A stretch of DNA of 64,000 nt from assembly GCA_014656015.1 (NCBI GenBank), contig BNBP01000038.1, forward strand, positions 1 to 64,000, read 5' to 3'. The notes below the pieces were generated by a model, which was given only the letters and a program-made list of their open reading frames with translations, was not told the DNA's origin and searched no databases. The DNA is from Streptomyces griseoaurantiacus. Lineage in GTDB: Bacteria; Actinomycetota; Actinomycetes; Streptomycetales; Streptomycetaceae. A program made the position numbers and the translations under genes. Below, one piece after another: positions 24,809-33,398 of the stretch. Within the stretch, counting starts at the first letter, position 1, and every line of letters begins with the position of its first letter.

Positions 24809-25741
24809 ATGCCCAGTGATCTGATTCGCATCGTGTCCCGCGATTCGCCCATGGCACTCGCCCAGGTGGAGCGTGTCCGCACCGAGCTGGCCACGCTCCA
24901 CCCGGACGTGAAGACGACCGTCCTGCCGGTGAGGACCACCGGCGACAAGTGGATGGGCGACCTGGCGAAGGTGGAGGGCAAGGGCGCCTTCACCAAGGAG
25001 GTCGACGCCGCGCTCCTCGCCGGCGAGGCCGACCTCGCGGTCCACTGCGTCAAGGACGTCCCGGCCGACCGGCCGCTTCCGGCCGGAACCGTCTTCGCGG
25101 CCTTCCTCAAGCGCGACGACATCCGCGACGCCCTGATCCACCCAGGCGGTCTCACCCTGGACGAGCTGCCCGCCGGCACCCGGATCGGTACCTCCTCCGT
25201 CCGCCGGACCGCCCAGCTCGCCGCCTCTCACCCGCACCTGGACTGCGTCCCGATGCGCGGCAACGCGAACCGCCGCCTGGAGAAACTGGCCGCAGGCGAA
25301 ACTGACGCGCTGCTCCTGGCCGTCGCCGGCCTGGAACGGATCGACCGTACGGACGTGATCACCGAGATCCTGTCGGCCGAGACGATGATGCCGCCGATCG
25401 GCGCGGGCGTCCTGGCCCTCCAGTGCCGCGAGGGCGACACCGATCTCATCGACCTGATCAGCGACCTGGGCCATCACGACACGTTCCGCGAGACGCAGGC
25501 CGAGCGAATGTTCCTCCACGTCCTCCAGGGACACTGCAACAGCCCGATCGCCGGGTTCGCCCGGGCCGGGGCCAGTGGAGAGCTGTCGCTGAGAGCGTCC
25601 GTTTTCTCGCCGGACGGCAAGGTCATGCTCCATGCGCACGAGTGGGCCGGCCGCCTGGACCCAGCCACCCTCGGCACCTCGGTCGCCGTGGCGCTCCTGC
25701 GGCAGGGCGCACGCGAGCTGATCGACGGCATCGCGCACTGA
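24809..25741 (+). CDS. hemC: Hydroxymethylbilane synthase (porphobilinogen deaminase)
   Basis: The protein has 310 residues. HMBS condenses four porphobilinogen molecules to hydroxymethylbilane in tetrapyrrole synthesis. Signatures: VSRDSPMALAQV (9-20), HCVKDVPADRPLP (79-91; Cys80 where Ser is usual in HSxKD), RIGTSSVRRTAQL (125-137), MRGNANRRLEKL (149-160) and QGHCNSPIAGF (240-250), where C243 is the residue that carries the dipyrromethane cofactor. The gene stands alone, without hemA, hemB, hemD or hemL. It is therefore probably a second copy beside the usual hemACD locus, and its proximity to a P450 and a flavin hydroxylase suggests accessory origin. The ATG at 24809 lacks a strong ribosome binding site. 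Confidence 0.9.
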   Translation: MPSDLIRIVSRDSPMALAQVERVRTELATLHPDVKTTVLPVRTTGDKWMGDLAKVEGKGAFTKEVDAALLAGEADLAVHCVKDVPADRPLPAGTVFAAFLKRDDIRDALIHPGGLTLDELPAGTRIGTSSVRRTAQLAASHPHLDCVPMRGNANRRLEKLAAGETDALLLAVAGLERIDRTDVITEILSAETMMPPIGAGVLALQCREGDTDLIDLISDLGHHDTFRETQAERMFLHVLQGHCNSPIAGFARAGASGELSLRASVFSPDGKVMLHAHEWAGRLDPATLGTSVAVALLRQGARELIDGIAH

Positions 25742-26391
25742 CCCAGAAGGTCAGCTGCTGGAGGAGGCATGCTCCCTGCCTCCCCGGCGGCCCGCTCCAT
25801 GGCCTGCCGCACACGTTCTCAGCCCCACGCGGCAGACCTTCCTCGTGCGCCGCGGTGATCGACCGATCGATCTCCTCGGACCCCGCCTGCCCGGCCTCGG
25901 CCCGACGCCGGGCATCTCCCTTTGGCCCTCCGCAGCGGCCGTCCGGGCATCGTCGGCCTGCTGTGCTTCAGCCTCCGCTTCCGCCTGAACCGCCCGCAGC
26001 GCCTCCATGCACAGGTCGGCTTCCACTTCGGGTTCTTCGCCTTGTCCTCCCCGCCGACGCGGGGGTGTTCCGGCGGAGACGACGCCGTCCCGCCGGTGCT
26101 GCGGCTGTCCTCCCCGCCGACGAACTCAGCGGTGTCTCCAGCGGCGCTGTCGTGCAGAGAGTGTGAGGACCCTCCGAACGCACCGGCGACGTCGGCATCG
26201 CTCCGGCGAAGGGCACCCGATGCGCCGTGGCCGTGAGGGCGGGGCGGTGCGGTCGCGGGATGCCGGCAACGGTGTCGGAATGCTCTGGTGGGAGGGCTGC
26301 GCGGAGTGTGGTGCATCCTCGGAGTCACAGCCGGGCGAGAGGGTTCACGCCTCGCCCGGCCACGTTGCGTCGGCAGTCCCGCAGGACGCTC
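25742..26391. other. 650-bp gene-poor stretch
   Basis: No intact gene is supported. A minus-strand frame around 25830-25900 contains EEIDRSITAAHEEGL, which reads like protein but lacks a start and context. A repeat pair at 26044 and 26107 is described separately as a possible CRISPR leftover. Confidence 0.45.
26044..26122. CRISPR. Possible type I-E CRISPR remnant (one repeat plus a partial repeat)
   Basis: Positions 26044-26072 form a 29-nt unit beginning GTCCTCCCCGCCGACG with arms CCCCGC / GCGGGG around CGAC and ending GTGTTCCG, very like actinobacterial type I-E repeats. After 34 nt of unrelated sequence, the first 16 nt of the unit recur exactly at 26107-26122 and then diverge, as in a decayed terminal repeat. 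No further copy lies upstream and no cas gene is in the window. Two copies alone cannot prove a CRISPR origin. Confidence 0.35.
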
Positions 26392-27357
26392 CTAGCGGGT
26401 CCTGCCTCGGGGTTTGAGGGGAACGGGCGGCAGGTCGGGGGCCGGCAGGGGGGCGCCGTTGTAGCCCTTCACTTCCCCGAAGCGGGAGCTGTTCATCCAG
26501 TCCGACCGGGCCTGGGTGATGTCCTCCTGGGTCCTGCCGATGAAGTTCCACCACATGAGGAGTTCCTCCTCGAAGGGTTCGCCGCCCAGGAGCATCAGGC
26601 CGGTGTCCGAGGTGGCGCGCAGGGGGAGGTCGCGGCGGCCGCAGCCCAGGTAGAGCATGGAGCCGGGAAGCAGCGGGACGCCGTCGACGTGGGCCTCGCC
26701 GGACATGGACAGGACCGCGTACTCGAAGTCCGGTTCCAGCGGCAGGCGTACGTCGGCGCCCTCGGCCAGGGTCAGGTCGGCGCCGACGATCGGGGTGTAC
26801 GTCGTGCCCGGGGAGCGGGTGCCGTCGACCTCGCCCAGGATGAGCGTGGCCGTCAAGCCCGGCGCGGTGACCTCGGGGAGCTCCGCGTGGTACTCGAAAC
26901 GCGGGTCGGTGTGGCGGTGGGTGTCGGGAAGGGCGACCCAGAGCTGGGCGCCGTGCAGGAGGCGGGCGTGCGAGCGGGGGCTCTCCTCGGAGTGGCTGAT
27001 GGCCCTGCCCGAGGTCATCAGGCCCAGCTCGCGGGGGTGGATGGTCTGCAGGCTGCCCGTGGAGTCGCGGTGCAGCACCTCGCCCTCGTGCAGCCAGCTC
27101 ACCGTCTGCAGGCCCATGTGCGGGTGCGGCGGGACCTGCATGCCGGGCTCGTCGGCGATGTCGTCGGGGCCGTAGTGGTCGACGAAGCACCAGGCGCCGA
27201 CCATGCGGCGGCCCAGGTTGGGCAGCAGCCGGCGTACCTCGGTGGACTCGCCGAGCCGCACGCTGCGGGGGCTGAGGAGTTCGCGTACCGGTTCGGCCAC
27301 GACGAATCCGCGGCCGCCGCAGAGTGCGGGCGTCGCCTGGCGGTCGAGATTGCTCAT
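26392..27357 (-). CDS. Pirin family protein
   Basis: The protein has 321 residues, a bicupin. The N-terminal pirin domain contains the metal-binding pattern VPPHPHMGLQTVSWLHEGEV with EVLHRDS, and MTSGRAISHSEES; the C-terminal Pirin_C part includes LLGGEPFEEELLMWWNFIGR. Bacterial pirins have been linked to quercetinase-like dioxygenase activity and to binding metabolic enzymes; a specific role cannot be assigned. ATG 27357 is used in preference to a TTG three codons earlier. It is transcribed away from the TPR gene. Confidence 0.9.
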   Translation of the reverse strand: MSNLDRQATPALCGGRGFVVAEPVRELLSPRSVRLGESTEVRRLLPNLGRRMVGAWCFVDHYGPDDIADEPGMQVPPHPHMGLQTVSWLHEGEVLHRDSTGSLQTIHPRELGLMTSGRAISHSEESPRSHARLLHGAQLWVALPDTHRHTDPRFEYHAELPEVTAPGLTATLILGEVDGTRSPGTTYTPIVGADLTLAEGADVRLPLEPDFEYAVLSMSGEAHVDGVPLLPGSMLYLGCGRRDLPLRATSDTGLMLLGGEPFEEELLMWWNFIGRTQEDITQARSDWMNSSRFGEVKGYNGAPLPAPDLPPVPLKPRGRTR

Positions 27358-27467
27358 GGCGCTCAACCTAGCGCCCGGTGGACCCCGGTGGGGGTGCGTG
27401 CGCGGTCGGGACGGGCCGGAATGTTCGCCCGGGTGCCGGTGTTGTGCGGCCGTCGAAGGAGGACGGT

Positions 27468-27815
27468 GTGGAGCAGACGTACTACGACCACGGGACGGCC
27501 GCGGAGCGCTGGGAGCGGGCGCGGATGTTCTTCGACGCCCGGGACTACGCCGGTGCGGCGCGGGTGCTGGGCGGGCTCGTCGAGGAGGTGCCCGAGCAGA
27601 GCGGGCCCCGGCTGCTGCTGGCCCGTGCCTACTACCACTCGGCCCAGCTGCGGCGTGCCGAGGCGGAGCTGCGGGTGCTCGTGGAGCGGGACCCGGTCGA
27701 GCAGTACGCCCGGCTGCTGCTGGGCCGCACCCTGGAGCGGCAGGGCCGTGACGAGGAGGCGGGGCCGCATCTGCGGCTCGCCTCCGCCCTGGCCGGTGAC
27801 TTCCCGGAGGTGTGA
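27468..27815 (+). CDS. Tetratricopeptide repeat protein
   Basis: The protein has 115 residues from GTG 27468, which follows AAGGAGG by 5 nt. About three TPR-like helix pairs are visible (AERWERARMFFDARDYAGAA, GPRLLLARAYYHSAQLRRAE, EQYARLLLGRTLERQGRDEE). Small soluble TPR proteins mediate protein contacts; the partner is unknown. The peptide deformylase gene follows after 92 nt on the same strand. Confidence 0.85.
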   Translation: MEQTYYDHGTAAERWERARMFFDARDYAGAARVLGGLVEEVPEQSGPRLLLARAYYHSAQLRRAEAELRVLVERDPVEQYARLLLGRTLERQGRDEEAGPHLRLASALAGDFPEV

Positions 27816-27907
27816 GGCGAGGGGGGCGGACGGGGTGTCGGGACCCGGCGCGCGCCGTCTCGTGTCCGTGCGCGGGCGCACACTGGCGGGCCTGTCATGC
27901 TGGTCCG

Positions 27908-28564
27908 ATGGTTTCAGACACTGACCGCTCCCCCGGCCGTCCGATCGCCGACCTCGTCGAGGAACTCCTGGCCGCCGAGGGGCCGTTGCCGATCGTCGCC
28001 GCCGGTGATCCCGTGCTGCGACGGGGCGCGGAACCGTTCGAGGGACAGCTCGACGCGCCCCTGCTGGACCGTTTCCTCGCCGCTCTGCGCGCGACGATGC
28101 ACGCGGCGCCCGGCGTCGGTCTCGCGGCGCCTCAGGTGGGTGTGCCGCTGCGCATCGCGGTCGTCGAGGACCCGGCGCCGGTGCCGGAGGAGGTGCGGAG
28201 CGCGCGGGGCCGGGTGCCGCAGCCCTACCGGGTGCTGGTGAACCCCTCGTACGAGGCCGTCGGGGAGGAGCGGGCCGCGTTCTTCGAGGGCTGCCTGAGC
28301 GTGCCGGGCTGGCAGGCGGTGGTCGCACGGCACGCGCGCGTACGGCTGCGGGGGCTGGACGCGCGGGGTGCCGTGTTCGACGAGGAGTTCGCGGGCTGGC
28401 CGGCCCGGATCGTGCAGCACGAGACGGACCACCTGGACGGCACGCTGTACCTGGACCGGGCGGAGCCGCGCTCGCTGTCCACGAACGAGGCGGTGGCGCG
28501 CTGGTGGGCGCAGCCGACCCCGGACCGGGCGGCGGACGCCCTCGGCTTCCGCCTTCCCGGCTGA
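27908..28564 (+). CDS. def: Peptide deformylase
   Basis: The protein has 218 residues and removes the formyl group from the N-terminal methionine of new proteins. The three PDF motifs are intact: GVGLAAPQVG (motif I), EGCLSVPGW (motif II, with the metal-ligand Cys) and QHETDHLDG (motif III, HExxH). Streptomyces usually have several def paralogues, so this need not be the essential copy. The N-terminal about 35 residues are an extension relative to E. coli Def. The ATG at 27908 is the first in frame. Confidence 0.93.
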   Translation: MVSDTDRSPGRPIADLVEELLAAEGPLPIVAAGDPVLRRGAEPFEGQLDAPLLDRFLAALRATMHAAPGVGLAAPQVGVPLRIAVVEDPAPVPEEVRSARGRVPQPYRVLVNPSYEAVGEERAAFFEGCLSVPGWQAVVARHARVRLRGLDARGAVFDEEFAGWPARIVQHETDHLDGTLYLDRAEPRSLSTNEAVARWWAQPTPDRAADALGFRLPG

Positions 28565-28689
28565 CGCGTGCGGGGGCGGGAGGCCCGGCGGGGACGCGGG
28601 AGGGGGCTGCGCGCCCCTTCCCTCCCGACCCGGCCCGTGTGCCACCCTCCCGCCCCCACCCGGATCAGCCCCGGGTACGCCCGCCCGGG

Positions 28690-30150
28690 TCAGCCCCGGT
28701 ACGCCTCCAGCAGCCGCAGCCACACCTCGCTGAGTGTCGGATACGAGGGCACCGCGTGCCAGAGCCGGTCGAGGGGGACCTCGCCGACGACCGCGATCGT
28801 CGCGGAGTGGATCAGTTCGCCGACGCCGGGGCCGACGAAGGTGACCCCGCGCAGGATCTCCTCCTCCAGGTCGACGACCATGCGCGCCCGCCCCCGGTAG
28901 CCCTCGGCGTACAGTCCCGCGCCGGCCACCGAGGCGAAGTCGACGTCGACCGCGCGGACCCGGTGGCCCGCCTGCTCCGCCTCCGCGAGGGAGAGGCCGA
29001 CGGCCGCGGCCTCCGGGTCGGTGAAGACGACCTGGGGCACGGCCCCGTGGTCGGCGGTGGCCGCGTGGGCGCCCCAGGCGGCGGACTCCTCGTCCGCGCC
29101 GCCCGAGGCCCGGGCCGCGATCGCCGCCCCGGCGATCCTGGCCTGGTACTTGCCCTGGTGGGTGAGGAGTGCCCGGTGGTTGACGTCGCCCACCGCGTAC
29201 AGCCAGTCCGTCCCCTCGACCCGCATGCTGTCGTCGACGCTCAGCCAGGAGCCGGGGTCGAGACCGACGGTCTCCAGCCCGATGGTGTCGGTCTTCGGCG
29301 CGCGGCCGGTGGCGAAGAGGATCTCCTCGGCCTCGATGCGCTCGCCCGCGTCGGTCACGGCCACGACCGTGCCGTTCTCTCCCCCGGCCGGCGCGCCCGC
29401 GGCCGGCTCGCGGGTCACCGAGGTGACGGACACGCCGGTGCGCAGGTCGACGCCCGCCTCGGTCAGTCCCTGGGCGATCAGTTCCCCGGCGAAGGGCTCC
29501 ATGCGCGGCAGCAGCCCCTTCCCGCGCACCAGCATGGTGACCTGTGAGCCGAGGTTCTGCCAGGCGGTGGCCATCTCGACCGCGACGACTCCGCCGCCGA
29601 CCACGATCAGCCGTTCCGGGGCCCTGCGGGCGCTGGTCGCCTCCCTGCTCGTCCAGGGCCGGACCTCGGCGAGGCCGGGCAGGTCCGGGAGGGCGGCGCG
29701 GGTGCCGGTGCACACGGCGACCGCGTGCCGGGCGGTGAGTTCGGTGCGGCTGCCGTCCGGGCCCTCCACCAGGACCGTGCGGGGGCCGGTGAGGCGCCCG
29801 TGCCCCCGGTGGAGGTCGACGCCGACGCCGTTCAGCCACTGGACCTGGCCGTCGTCCTTCCAGTCGGAGGCCATGTAGTCGCGCCGCTTCAGCACGGCCT
29901 CCGCGTCGAGGGGCCCCCGCACGGCCTGGGAGAGTCCGGGCAGGCGGCGGGCGTCGGCGCGGGCGATCACCGGGCGCAGAAGGGCCTTGCTGGGCATGCA
30001 CGCCCAGTACGAGCACTCGCCGCCGACCAGTTCGTCCTCCACGATCGCGGTGGACAGTCCGGCGGCCCGGGTGCGGTCGGCGACGTTCTCCCCCACGGGT
30101 CCGGCACCGACCACCACGACGTCGTACACGATGGATTCCGTTTCCGTCAT
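28690..30150 (-). CDS. Class I pyridine nucleotide-disulfide oxidoreductase (flavoprotein)
   Basis: The protein has 486 residues. It has an N-terminal FAD motif (DVVVVGAGPVGENVADR), the redox-active pair C46 and C51 in GGECSYWACMPSK, an NAD(P) motif (RLIVVGGGVVAVEMATAWQ), an FAD-contacting YAVGDVNHRALLTH, and a C-terminal dimerisation domain. The family includes dihydrolipoamide dehydrogenase and mercuric reductase; the SYWA spacer within the disulfide loop is typical of an actinobacterial subgroup of unknown substrate. The catalytic HxxxxE of the dimerisation domain is not evident (VGELIHSATIAVVGEV there). It is divergent from a thioredoxin gene, so a thiol-redox role is plausible. Confidence 0.88.
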   Translation of the reverse strand: MTETESIVYDVVVVGAGPVGENVADRTRAAGLSTAIVEDELVGGECSYWACMPSKALLRPVIARADARRLPGLSQAVRGPLDAEAVLKRRDYMASDWKDDGQVQWLNGVGVDLHRGHGRLTGPRTVLVEGPDGSRTELTARHAVAVCTGTRAALPDLPGLAEVRPWTSREATSARRAPERLIVVGGGVVAVEMATAWQNLGSQVTMLVRGKGLLPRMEPFAGELIAQGLTEAGVDLRTGVSVTSVTREPAAGAPAGGENGTVVAVTDAGERIEAEEILFATGRAPKTDTIGLETVGLDPGSWLSVDDSMRVEGTDWLYAVGDVNHRALLTHQGKYQARIAGAAIAARASGGADEESAAWGAHAATADHGAVPQVVFTDPEAAAVGLSLAEAEQAGHRVRAVDVDFASVAGAGLYAEGYRGRARMVVDLEEEILRGVTFVGPGVGELIHSATIAVVGEVPLDRLWHAVPSYPTLSEVWLRLLEAYRG

Positions 30151-30303
30151 GGGCACAGTCTGGTGGGTGGTGTGCGCCGTGGCCACACGGGTACGCGCGC
30201 GGGGATGCCCGGGGAACAGCCTCCGGGCGCGCAGGGAATAGCCGGACCGCCCACGCCGTTGGCGTCGACGGCTCACCCGATACCAGGAAGAGGGACACAC
30301 CCC

Positions 30304-30705
<402 letters not shown>

Positions 30706-30738
30706 GTTCCCGCCCCCTGTTGCGCCGCCTCGCGGGAA

Positions 30739-30761
30739 CCCGCACCCCGCGTGGGTGCGGG
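30739..30761. terminator. Bidirectional hairpin between thioredoxin and LacI genes
   Basis: CCCGCACCC and GGGTGCGGG form a perfect 9-bp stem with a 5-nt loop, placed between the convergent stops at 30705 and 30794. On the plus strand it is followed by GGCTTTT. Confidence 0.75.
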
Positions 30762-30793
30762 GGGCGGGGCGGCTTTTCGTCGGGGGGAGTCCC

Positions 30794-31840
30794 TCAGCTC
30801 GAATCCCTGGGGATGACGTGGGCGCCCAGGACCTGTCTCACCTCGGGTGGGGCCGTGTCGTTCTGGACCGCCTGGTCGACGAGTTCGGCCAGGGCGCGGC
30901 CGGACGGCAGTTCCAGGTGGACCGTGGTGAGGCGGGGACGGAGAAGCCGGCCGAGCATGAGGTCGTCGGCGCCGACGATCGCCGTGTCCCCGGGGATGGC
31001 GACACCGTTGTCCTGGAGCGCCCGCATCAGCAGCATGGCGTACTCGTCGTTGTAGGCGAACACCGAGTCGAGGTTCAACGCACCCCATCGCGCGGCCAGT
31101 TCGGCGGCGGACTCCTCCTCGTAGGCGAGCGGCAGGACCGTGACGGTGGCGTCCGTGCCCTCCAGCGCCCGCCGTACGCCCTCCAGCCTCGGGTTGGAGA
31201 AGGCCTCGAGCCCCGGCTCCTCGGGCATCACCACGCCGATGCGGCGCCGGCCGCGGCCGTACAGGTGGACGGCGGCGCTGCGGCCGACCTCCGCGTGGTT
31301 CATGAGGAGCGCGTGGGCGCCCTCGATGCGCTCCACCCCCATCGTCACCACCGCGCGCGCACCGGACCGCTTCAGCACCGCGACGCCCTCCGGGCCGAGT
31401 CCGCCGCCGGGCAACAGGACCGCCACCGGCCGCAGTTCGGCCCAGGCGCGTGCGGCCTCGTCGCCCCGCAGGCCGACCTGGCCGTACTGGACCACGGTGT
31501 AGTCGAGGCGGCCCAGCGCCCACTGCAGTTCGTTGATGAACTGGCTGTACAGCGGGCCGGCGGGGACCTCGGGGGCGGGCATGAGCACCATGCGGCTGTG
31601 GCCGGCGCGCAGACTGCGGGCGGCGGCGTGCGGAACGTAGCCCAGTTCCTTGGCGGCCGCGCGGACGCGGCGGCGGGTGGGCTCGCTGATCCGTACGGCG
31701 CTGGTGTTGTTGAGGACGTAGGAGACGGTGGCCCGGGACACTCCGGCCAGGCGCGCCACATCCGCGCTCGTGGGTACGGAGCGCGGGGCGGGCGGCGGGA
31801 CGGTGGACCGGTCGGGTATGTGCACCATGACGTACGTCAT
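30794..31840 (-). CDS. LacI-family transcriptional regulator
   Basis: The protein has 348 residues from ATG 31840. The LacI helix-turn-helix (about 23-48) reads SADVARLAGVSRATVSYVLN with the hinge helix ARSLRAGHSRMV following. A periplasmic-binding-protein-like effector domain occupies about 80-340 (GVVMPEEPGLEAFSNPRLEG, SVFAYNDEYAMLLMRALQD, PRLTTVHLELPSGRALAELV). An alternative ATG at 31828 would shorten it by four residues. Both candidate starts lie in a perfect 14-bp palindrome, suggesting autoregulation. The target genes and ligand are unknown; the nearest divergent gene is the PemK-like toxin. Confidence 0.92.
   Translation of the reverse strand: MTYVMVHIPDRSTVPPPAPRSVPTSADVARLAGVSRATVSYVLNNTSAVRISEPTRRRVRAAAKELGYVPHAAARSLRAGHSRMVLMPAPEVPAGPLYSQFINELQWALGRLDYTVVQYGQVGLRGDEAARAWAELRPVAVLLPGGGLGPEGVAVLKRSGARAVVTMGVERIEGAHALLMNHAEVGRSAAVHLYGRGRRRIGVVMPEEPGLEAFSNPRLEGVRRALEGTDATVTVLPLAYEEESAAELAARWGALNLDSVFAYNDEYAMLLMRALQDNGVAIPGDTAIVGADDLMLGRLLRPRLTTVHLELPSGRALAELVDQAVQNDTAPPEVRQVLGAHVIPRDSS
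31827..31840. promoter_or_regulatory. Perfect 14-bp palindrome at the LacI start
   Basis: ATGACGTACGTCAT is fully symmetric and includes the first codon of the LacI-type regulator. It could be the operator through which the regulator shuts off its own gene. The centre (TA) is not the CG typical of LacI operators, so another regulator is possible. Confidence 0.4.
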
Positions 31841-31965
31841 TTTTCCAGAAGGCCGCCGGCAATCGGGGAGCGGGTGAACTTACCGTGCGGGAACGGAGGT
31901 TCGCGCTGGTGGACGCGTGTTCGAACGAGGGCCGCCGGTGTGTCGCGCACCGGGGAGGTTACGGT

Positions 31966-32424
31966 GTGCGCGTGACTGCCTTTGCCGATCAGGACGTTCC
32001 CGTACCCGGCCGCTACGGCCCCTCCGCCACCACCGAGGCGGACCCGCGCAGGGTGGGTCCGGTACGGACCGAGTACTCCCCCGAGCACGACGGCGACCCG
32101 GACCCCGGGGAGATCGTGTGGACGTGGGTCCCCTTCGAGGAGAACGACGGGCGCGGGAAGGACCGGCCGGTTCTCGTCGTCGCCCGCGAGCCGGGCGGGA
32201 CGCTGCTCGCGGTGCAGCTCTCCAGCAAGCGGCACGAGGGGGACCGGGAGTGGGTGCCGATCGGCAGCGGTCCCTGGGACCGCTCGGGGCGGGACTCGTG
32301 GGTCGACGTGGACCGCGTGCTGCGGCTGCACGAGGAGGGCATGCGGCGCGAGGCGTGCGCGCTGGACCGGATGCGGTTCAACTCCGTCGTGCACCGACTG
32401 CGGGAACGTTACGGCTGGCGCTGA
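31966..32424 (+). CDS. PemK/MazF-family toxin-like protein, no antitoxin adjacent
   Basis: The protein has 152 residues from GTG 31966, chosen because GGAGG lies 7 nt upstream. The C-terminal about 105 residues have the PemK/MazF SH3-like barrel pattern: GEIVWTWVPFEENDGRGKDR, PVLVVAREPGGTLLAVQLSS, WVDVDRVLRLH. MazF-type toxins are endoribonucleases, but long actinobacterial members such as this, with an N-terminal extension, are often found alone. No antitoxin-like gene is adjacent on either side. It may be an orphan or a non-toxic relative. Confidence 0.8.
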   Translation: MRVTAFADQDVPVPGRYGPSATTEADPRRVGPVRTEYSPEHDGDPDPGEIVWTWVPFEENDGRGKDRPVLVVAREPGGTLLAVQLSSKRHEGDREWVPIGSGPWDRSGRDSWVDVDRVLRLHEEGMRREACALDRMRFNSVVHRLRERYGWR

Positions 32425-32504
32425 GCGCCCCCGGGACGGGACGACGCGGACACCGGCCGTCGGCGTCCGCGCCCGCCGGAGGAACCGCCCTCCTCCACCC
32501 CTGA

Positions 32505-33398
32505 TCAGGCGAACGCGCGCGCGAAGGCGCCGCGGACCCCCGCTCCCGGCGTGCGGTCCAGGACCGCGAACACGACCCGGTCGAAGCGGTGCGTGAAGCG
32601 GCCTCCGCCCGTGAGGTGGCCGCGGAACGCGGCGGCCACCTCGGCGGGGTCGTTGCGGAACACCCCGCAGCCCCACGCGCCGAGTACCAGCCGGCGGTGG
32701 CCGTGCAGGGCGGCGACCTCCAGGACCCGCTCGGCCCGTGCCACGAGCGCGCGCGGCACCTCGGCGGCGCGCTCCGGGGCGCGGCTGCGCAGCACGCCCG
32801 CGTTGGGCGCCGCGGCGGTGAGGAACGCGACCCGGTAGGGCGCGTCGAGCAGCCGTCCGTCGTCCTCGCGGAATCCGTCGTCCCCGCGGAATCCGTCGTC
32901 CTCGCGGAAGACGGGGACGCCGGGCGAGTGGATGACCCGGTGGGTGTAGAGCGGGTCGCGGTGCTCGCGGTGGTGGTCGTAGAACGGGCGCACTCCCCGC
33001 AGGCAGGCGTACAGCGCCGAGGAGCGGCACAGCGCCTCCTCCTGGGCCTGGGCGCCGTTGAGGAAGCCGCCGCCCGGGTTGCGGGCCGAGGCGAAGTTCA
33101 GCACGGCGACCTCGTCGTCCGCGGCGGGCACGAGCCGCCGCGCGGCCTCCAGGCTGCTCTCCCCGGTCACCTCCACGGCCACGGGCGCCGGGGCGTGTCC
33201 CCCTGCCCGGCGGGCCGGTCCATCGACCTCGTCCGCCTCCTCGAGCCGCACCGGTTCCGGCCCGTACATCCGCGTGCCCGCCCGCGCGGCCTCGATCGCC
33301 GCGGCCAGCGGCACCTCGTGGCCTCCGGGTGCCCGGTATCCGCCCCGGTCGACGATCTCCTGCGTCTGCCGCGCGAGGGCACGCAGGCGCGCGCTCAC
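32505..33398 (-). CDS. TIGR02452-type poly(ADP-ribose) glycohydrolase-like macrodomain protein
   Basis: The protein has 297 residues from GTG 33398. The PARG catalytic signature is complete: NFASARNPGGGFLNGAQAQE and EALCRSSALY contain the GGG and the QEE, where the second glutamate is catalytic. Further family features are THRVIHSPGVPVFRED and VLGAWGCGVFRNDPAEVAAA. Bacterial PARGs remove ADP-ribose polymers or mono-modifications from proteins or nucleic acids. An unusual insert after VPVFRED repeats a six-residue unit (DDGFRE-like) three times, matching an 18-bp DNA repeat. The gene is convergent with the PemK-like toxin and divergent from egtA. No ART or DarT-like gene is seen nearby. Confidence 0.87.
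   Translation of the reverse strand: MSARLRALARQTQEIVDRGGYRAPGGHEVPLAAAIEAARAGTRMYGPEPVRLEEADEVDGPARRAGGHAPAPVAVEVTGESSLEAARRLVPAADDEVAVLNFASARNPGGGFLNGAQAQEEALCRSSALYACLRGVRPFYDHHREHRDPLYTHRVIHSPGVPVFREDDGFRGDDGFREDDGRLLDAPYRVAFLTAAAPNAGVLRSRAPERAAEVPRALVARAERVLEVAALHGHRRLVLGAWGCGVFRNDPAEVAAAFRGHLTGGGRFTHRFDRVVFAVLDRTPGAGVRGAFARAFA
32857..32910. repeat. Three 18-bp tandem repeats inside the PARG-like gene
   Basis: CCGTCGTCCTCGCGGAAT is repeated three times head to tail with only one or two base changes. Because the unit is 18 nt, changes in copy number keep the reading frame and add or remove six acidic/aromatic residues in a surface loop. Confidence 0.85.

Noticed and set aside
28572..28657. 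GGGGGCGGGAG ... CTCCCGCCCCC as a terminator after def
   Set aside because: The arms are complementary but separated by about 60 nt, too long a loop for an intrinsic terminator.
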